A DNA stretch of 64,000 nucleotides from Drosophila persimilis (Eukaryota > Arthropoda > Insecta > Diptera > Drosophilidae), in the NCBI RefSeq assembly GCF_003286085.1, contig NW_020825332.1, positions 310,001-374,000 on the forward strand, given 5' to 3'. The translations under genes and the position numbers were made by a program. The notes beneath the pieces were generated by a model. That model was not told the DNA's origin, did no database searches, and worked only from the letters and a program-made list of their open reading frames with translations. Of this stretch, positions 57,901 to 64,000 are shown piece after piece. Positions within the stretch are counted from its first letter, which is position 1; each line of letters starts with the position of its first letter.

Positions 57901-58221
57901 GGAACACCGTCGCCGCCCTGTTTGGTAATCGACTCCAGCAAGAGTGCCGATGTGCATGACTCCACCTCGCTGCCGGAGAGCGGCGTGGCTGCCATGGGTG
58001 TGCCTGTCTCCCTGGTAGGTGCCACCACTCCGTTGTGCGTGAACGTTGGGAACTATGAGAACAGCAACAACTCGTTGCCATCGGCCAGCGGCACCGGGTC
58101 GGCATCCAGTAACTCCTGCAACAGCAATTCGAACAACAACAACAATAACGGCAGCGGAGGAGGCGCAGCCAGCGGAGGCGGCAGTTTGCTTCCATTGAAA
58201 AAAGACTGTGAGGTTAGATGA
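47590..58221 (+). CDS. rno: Rhinoceros, large nuclear PHD-finger protein
   Basis: Nuclear chromatin-type protein that restrains EGFR/Ras signalling in the fly eye. Exons 47590-48074, 48216-48410, 48531-48747, 48817-49006, 49100-49719 and 49810-58221 give 3372 aa, close to the recalled ~3240 of D. melanogaster. The start [17 protein letters not shown] matches the known N-terminus. A JADE/EPL-like segment lies near 230-320. PHD1 ([22 protein letters not shown]) starts near 325 and is followed by an extended PHD with [12 protein letters not shown] and [15 protein letters not shown] to about 500. AT-hook-like GRPPK/GRPPN occur. The 8.4-kb last exon is mostly low complexity: Ser-Gly runs, 23 Gln at 54160-54228, a second Gln run near 54964-55005, and a seven-fold AHP repeat at 55340-55410. 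Conserved [15 protein letters not shown] blocks come near the end. Confidence 0.95.
54160..54228 (+). repeat. Polyglutamine-coding CAG/CAA tract in rno
   Basis: 23 consecutive Gln codons, mixed CAG and CAA. The CAA interruptions should limit slippage. Length is expected to vary between strains. Confidence 0.95.
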
Positions 58222-58869
58222 TAATCATAAAAGAGCGAGAGAATCGCTTACACGTGTGTGTTTTCTATCAGTTCCATTCATTTCATTTTCTCCTTGTGTC
58301 CCTTTGTGTGATTCCTCTGCCCCTGGCACTGGCCCTGCCCCTTGTGTTGTAAATGAGCATTAGTTTCCTCTCCTCCCGTTCCCTTCCACGCCCCTCGCAA
58401 ACATTAAATTGTACAGTTAGTTTGTAAGCCTCCTTCCTCCCTTCTACCCTACCCCTCTACTCCTTTACTCCTTTAGTCCTCTGTCTGTAACACGTTTGTT
58501 GTAATCGCATGAGCGTAAACAAGATATTATCAATATATAGATCCATGTCTATATATATATATATATATGATGATGATGATACCAATACATATATATATAT
58601 ATAGCATTATGTATACTAAGGCCTCACTGCAGGAAACAAGTAAAGCTAATTGTACATTTTTTAGTAAAAGCAGATTATACTTTTAAGGTTTTGTAAATTT
58701 CTGTATTAAAGTTAAAAAACAAAACGCAAATCGCAAAACGCAAAACGCAAGAGAATGTGTAACCTATAAATCCAAAAATGCTCTCGGTTTAGGTTTACGA
58801 ATGCCTCCATTCACCCAAAAATCCTTCCACTCCTACTCACTCAAATGATCGATAAAACCAAGCATATGC

Positions 58870-58903
<34 letters not shown>

Positions 58904-60240
58904 ATATATATACACATATTCTAAAAACTATTTATTAATAACTATTTAATTCAAAAGTGCGTAAAATAATCGTAAAATATTAGCAAAACAAAAAAACTGT
59001 TAAAAGCGTGCAAAAGTAACAAAAAAAAAACAACAACAAATGTAGCCTATAGTCATTAATTGTAGTTCTTAGCGAAAATCAAAGTCGGTAGGTAGTCCCT
59101 GACCGCAATCTAAGTGCATATAACTCCCCTTCCTCATCCCTCAGCCCAGCCTATACCTATACCCCTATACCTGGGATCCGCGCGTAACAGCCTTCTGCTG
59201 GTTTCACACGGGCCACCTGACGGTGCAGTAACTGCATCGCCTCTTGAAAGATGCAGTCATTGCATGTCAACGTCCAAATTATACCCTTATACCTATACCT
59301 ATACCTATACCTATACCTATACCTATACCTATACCTAGAGAGATGAACAAGAAATTAACAATTTATTATCCTACCCAATTCAAGGGTAATGTTTGTATTT
59401 TAGAATGTAAGAGTGCGACGCGACGTATCGAAAAGAAACTCCAAATGAAATAGTTTCTTTTAGTTTTTTTTTTCATCGTTTTATAAGTGTAAAAGCAATA
59501 GTAACATAGGCAAAAGTACACTGGCTTTCTATAAGCAAAGGTCTGTTGCTAGAGCCAAGTCATGAACACACACACACACACACACACACACACGCGCCCA
59601 AACACACAAAACAAAAAACAAAAAACAAAGAAAAAAATCGCTTTTAAACCCAAGGAGGCGCTCTCACCATCTTGGAGATATTTACCCGATGTGATTGCAT
59701 TCCAGATTTCAGTTCAGGACCTCAAAGACTATCAAGTCCCCATAGAATTTTAGAATTTTAGAAACTCCACTCCTAATCGCCATAGGGTCGTTGTGCATGC
59801 TACTGTATTTCTATTTCTGTTCACTCAATTACCTATTGACTTAATCACATTGGGCGTGGTGCCTCCATTGAACGGAACAAGTTCTCCAGAATACATTAAA
59901 GAAACAAATGCAACAAATATTAATTCCAAAATATTGGGAAAAAGAAAAACCCACAAGAAGGCATAGGAAATAATTCAAATTGTGCAAAGAATAAATTTAA
60001 TACAGAGTAATAATTGCAAGAGTAAATTTAAAAGTTTTCGATAATTATGTAATTGTAAATAAGTGTGTGCGAGAAATGTTTTTAATTATTATTATTACGT
60101 TTAATCTAATTATTAATTAATGATTATGATTATTAATTTTAATTCTAGTTCTTAGCAAAAATTTAATAAAAGCAAAAAAGCCTTATTTAAAAACAAAACT
60201 AATAAACACTGCACAATATTTTTATTCCCTTCTGTAGTCG
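58222..60240 (+). other. rno: rno 3' untranslated region and flank
   Basis: Non-coding, with TA tracts (58548-58568, 58868-58912), a CTATAC hexamer array at about 59277-59336 and a CA tract at 59565-59592. Possible polyadenylation signals are ATTAAA near 58706 and AATAAA near 59990 and 60163. A 2-kb 3' UTR is plausible but cannot be proved from sequence. Confidence 0.45.
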
Positions 60241-61110
60241 GTTCTATTAGACACTTGTAGATAGTCAAGCCAATCAATACCTTTGATGATCGACGTGTGT
60301 ACTACTACTAATGTACTAATTCTTCCCAGATCCCGCAGTAAAAGAACGAACATTTGTCAATTAGAGCGAAAGCCAAAAGCCAAAAGCCCAAAGCCAAAAG
60401 CCATGGTGTTCTTCGAATTAATTTGGCTTTTATGATGACTTTATGATGAATCTGCCAAATCTGGGTAGTTTTGGCAGAAAAAATCCTATTTGTTGATTGA
60501 TTATTGGTAGATTCCGCAGACTTGTATCAAAAATAAGCAATAAACTGAATTCGTAACAACGGATTCTGATTCGGATTTCGATCCGAATGCGTTGCGTTTC
60601 TTTTTTTGTTCGACCCACAGACCAGCCCGCAGACCAACTAAAACTAGCTGTAAATAAAGACATAGAAACATAGAAACACTCACACCAATAAATGGATAAG
60701 GTATAAGCTAAGAATCGTGCATACTGAAACTTACGTAACTCCTTCGAGCAACCTCTAAATATGAAAAAATCGCTATGACACAACTTCTCTTAAGCAACAA
60801 AGAAAAGAAGCAAAACTATTTAAGGAATAATATAAAGTATTACCAATTGAATTAAAGCCTATCGAGTAAGTGTTAAGCAGTTAAAGAAGATCAAATAACC
60901 GGCTGAAATAGGGAAATATTTCTTAACATTAAATTATTGGGACTATCTATTTACTGCAAATTGAAGTAAACGCTATATAAAAGGGAAAGTCAACTAGAGC
61001 ACTAAGTTGTATTATAAATACGAAAATATAGAAGAAATTATACATAAAATATTGACAAAGAAATCGATTTATTAATTTGGTAACAGATTTTCTACCAACG
61101 TATACCCCCA
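60241..61110. other. AT-rich intergenic region
   Basis: No gene seen. A short AAAAGCC repeat occurs at about 60370-60400. Confidence 0.4.
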
Positions 61111-61317
61111 AACACATCAAGGATTTTCCCCCGATCACAGGAAGCTATAGCACTCCGGGATCGAGCCGCAAAAAGCCGAGAAATATGGCTGGGGATATTG
61201 TAGTCCTTCTGCGAGGCTCAAGGATATTTTTCTGATCACAGGAAGCCATGGCAGGCCAGGATCATCTTGGTTACATCATTCAGTTAGCATATCCTTCCGA
61301 AGATTTGCGTATCTTTA

Positions 61318-61494
61318 AAATACTGGTTTCTTCTGCACGCTCACGCTATATCTCGACTATTTGTGGGCCGATCGGGTCGCGGCATGTCTTTTTGTGATCG
61401 GGAGAGTCCTGCCAACCGATTGGCACCAGAAACCACTACCCGATCGGCCCACAAATAGTCGAGATAGAGCGTGCAGAAGAAACCAGTATTTTAC
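61318..61494. repeat. Large palindrome at the edge of the tandem array
   Basis: The array unit is present first in one orientation (61318-61428) and then switches to the other. The roughly 60-bp arms (61318-61380 and about 61434-61494) are nearly perfect inverted copies (ACTGGTTTCTTCTGCACG against its complement) around a spacer of about 55 bp. Confidence 0.8.
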
Positions 61495-63503
61495 AGATAA
61501 GCGAATCCAAATCTTCAGACGGCTATATCTCAGACAAATAGGGCCAGATGGATGCAGGACGAACTCTCCCAGGACCGCGAGGATGCAGACTGTCGAACGG
61601 CATCGAAATCTCGACTTCGAAATCGAGGCCGATTTTTGGCAAATTTAATGATGTAACCATCATGATTTTTTGCGAAAATCGTGAGGTCATGGATGTCCTT
61701 CTTTCTGGTGCCAATCGGTTGGCAGGACTCTCCCCATCACAAAAAGACATGCCGCGACCCGATCGGCCCACAAATAGTCGAGATATAGCGTGCAGAAGAA
61801 ACCAGTATTTTACAGATACGCAAATCCAAATCTTCAGACGGCTATATCTCAGACAAATAGGGCCAGATGGATGCAGGACGAACTCTCCCAGGACCGCGAG
61901 GATGCAGACTGTCGAACGGCATCGAAATCTCGACTTCGAAATCGAGGCCGATTTTTGGCAAATTTAATGATGTAACCATCATGATTTTTTGCGAAAATCG
62001 TGAGGTCATGGATGTCCTTCTTTCTGGTGCCAATCGGTTGGCAGGACTCTCCCCATCACAAAAAGACATGCCGCGACCCGATCGGCCCACAAATAGTCGA
62101 GATATAGCGTGCAGAAGAAACCAGTATTTTACAGATACGCAAATCCAAATCTTCAGACGGCTATATCTCAGACAAATAGGGCCAGATGGATGCAGGACCA
62201 ACTCTCCCAGGACCGCGAGGATGCAGACTGTCGAACGGCATCGAAATCTCGACTTCGAAATCGAGGCCGATTTTTGGCAAATTTAATGATGTAACCATCA
62301 TGATTTTTTGCGAAAATCGTGAGGTCATGGATGTCCTTCTTTCTGGTGCCAATCGGTTGGCAGGACTCTCCCCATCACAAAAAGACATGCCGCGACCCGA
62401 TCGGCCCACAAATAGTCGAGATATAGCGTGCAGAAGAAACCAGTATTTTACAGATACGCAAATCCAAATCTTCAGACGGCTATATCTCAGACAAATAGGG
62501 CCAGATGGATGCAGGACGAACTCTCCCAGGACCGCGAGGATGCAGACTGTCGAACGGCATCGAAATCTCGACTTCGAAATCGAGGCCGATTTTTGGCAAA
62601 TTTAATGATGTAACCATCATGATTTTTTGCGAAAATCGTGAGGTCATGGATGTCCTTCTTTCTGGTGCCAATCGGTTGGCAGGACTCTCCCCATCACAAA
62701 AAGACATGCCGCGACCCGATCGGCCCACAAATAGTCGAGATAGAGCGTGCAGAAGAAACCAGTATTTTACAGATAAGCGAATCCAAATCTTCAGACGGCT
62801 ATATCTCAGACAAATAGGGCCAGATCGGTGCAGGACCAACTCTCCCAGGACCGCGAGGATGCAGACTGTCGAACGGCATCGAAATCTCGACTTCGAAATC
62901 GAGGCCGATTTTTGGCAAATTTAATGATGTAACCATCATGATTTTTTGCGAAAATCGTGAGGTCATGGATGTCCTTCTTTCTGGTGCCAATCGGTTGGCA
63001 GGACTCTCCCCATCACAAAAAGACATACCGCTACCCGATCGGCCCACAAATAGTCGAGATATAGCGTGCAGAAGAAACCAGTATTTTACAGATACGCAAA
63101 TCCAAATCTTCAGACGGCTATATCTCAGACAAATAGGGCCAGATGGATGCAGGACCAACTCTCCCAGGACCGCGAGGACCAAAACTGTCGAACGGCATCG
63201 AAATCTCGACTTCGAAATCGAGGCCGATTTTTGGCAAATTTAATGATGTAACCATCATGATTTTTTGCGAAAATCGTGAGGTCATGGATGTCCTTCTTTC
63301 TGGTGCCAATCGGTTGGCAGGACTCTCCCCATCACAAAAAGACATACCGCTACCCGATCGGCCCACAAATAGTCGAGATATAGCGTGCAGAAGAAACCAG
63401 TATTTTACAGATACGCAAATCCAAATCTTCAGACGGCTATATCTCAGACAAATAGGGCCAGATGGATGCAGGACCAACTCTCCCCGGACCGCGAGGATCC
63501 TCG
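61431..63503 (-). repeat. Tandem array, about 6.5 units of 319 bp
   Basis: GTGCAGAAGAAACCAGTATT recurs at about 61471, 61790, 62109, 62428, 62747, 63066 and 63385, exactly 319 bp apart. Units are nearly identical, differing at a few diagnostic sites (GGATGCAGAC versus GGACCAAAAC; GATAGAGCG versus GATATAGCG). These differences are shared between non-adjacent units, as expected from unequal exchange or conversion. The open frames of about 139 aa on both strands are a by-product of the repeat. Confidence 0.95.
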
Positions 63504-64000
63504 CCTTTTCAGCCCCGAAAGTATGCTATGCTTTGCAATTCAAGTTTTCTATGTAACTAAAAGTATGCAACGCTAAATTTTGTATTCGCTAGAGCTGCCT
63601 TCTGCTGATTTCTGTTCGCCTGGGACCACGGCCTGAAATTTCTTCGTTTTCTGCCATTTGAGCTGTCTCAAATGCTGTTGTGCAACAAACAAATTCGTTG
63701 GAGAAACTTTTTTTTCTCTAATTTTTGTTGTAGAGCAAGTTTTCTCCGTCACTTCTGGGCCGATCTGGAAGTGTGATCTTCCTGGCTTCCTGCGATCGGA
63801 AAAATGTCCCCGACTTAATGTTTCCGAATCAAGGATCAAGAATATTTTACGAGTCAAACATGTATTCATTCATTTTTCATTTATTTATTTTATTATTCGA
63901 CAACGAAATCAAAATAGTCCTTAACTAACTTATATCATCTATCTTACATAATAACAAAAAACAAAATAGGAAAAACTACATAATCAACCGTCTTATGGAT

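Larger units (their letters stand above)
61111..63870 (-). mobile_element. Second copy of the 319-bp-repeat transposon, inverted relative to the first
   Basis: The right edge (63500-63870) matches 10490-10870 in reverse complement: the block CAGATCGGCCCA...GACGGAGAAAAC on minus and TCAAGGATCAAGAATATTTT at about 63831. The left edge carries degenerate ends (TCAAGGAT at about 61118 and 61218, each followed by a GATCACAGGAAGC block). Between them lie about 6.5 tandem 319-bp units. No transposase was found. Confidence 0.75.

Noticed and set aside
61548-63556. Series of near-identical 119-139-aa frames on both strands in the tandem array
   Set aside because: They recur every 319 bp, which is not a multiple of three, occur on both strands at once, and end wherever the repeat brings a stop. 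They are by-products of the repeat, not genes. The same holds for 10879-11810.

Overview
The window is euchromatic DNA from an insect, almost certainly a Drosophila. The genes are spliced, with many 50-70 bp introns, CAG/CAA-rich coding tracts and Drosophila core-promoter words (DRE, Motif 1, Motif 6). They match fly proteins that I place, from memory, on distal 3L (cytological region 61, Muller element D) in D. melanogaster: four wheel drive (fwd), pyrexia (pyx), Dis3l2, thoc7, Prp4k, NitFhit, glycerol kinase, the BTBD10/KCTD20 homologue and rhinoceros (rno). The species cannot be fixed from the sequence. The large 319-bp-repeat transposon fits an obscura-group-like genome, but that is a weak guess.

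Layout. 0.4-8.5 kb: fwd (+), with a decayed antisense reverse-transcriptase fragment in one intron. 8.6-13.3 kb: an unrecognised small gene, a secreted Kazal-like protein, a transposon with inverted ends and about three 319-bp tandem units, and a secreted sequon-rich protein. 13.6-14.1 kb: a cluster of about 13 copies of a GC-rich 15-mer. 15.1-18.6 kb: no convincing protein gene, but two families of short hairpins whose loops are conserved while their stems change by compensating substitutions. This looks like a structured non-coding RNA locus, and a tRNA-like segment lies at its end. 20.5-21.0 kb: an unrecognised 161-aa gene (-). 22.2-25.8 kb: pyx (+), a TRPA channel with one GC-AG intron. 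25.9-27.1 kb: two small secreted-protein genes (-), one Kazal-like.

27.8-32.5 kb: Dis3l2 (-) and thoc7 (+), divergent, with start codons 126 bp apart around a perfect DRE. 33.6-37.1 kb: Prp4k (+). 38.4-39.3 kb: a C3orf38 homologue (-). 40.0-43.5 kb: glycerol kinase (+), with the single-exon NitFhit gene antisense inside its first intron. 43.7-45.4 kb: the BTBD10/KCTD20 homologue (-). 46-60 kb: rno (+), a very large PHD-finger gene. 61.1-63.9 kb: a second copy of the transposon in the opposite orientation, with about 6.5 tandem 319-bp units.

Most long genes are housekeeping or RNA-processing genes with no operon-like relation to each other. The exceptions in architecture are the Dis3l2/thoc7 divergent pair and the nested Gk/NitFhit pair. 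Exon boundaries were derived by hand from splice sites and reading-frame continuity. Every multi-exon model reported here closes in frame to a stop codon.
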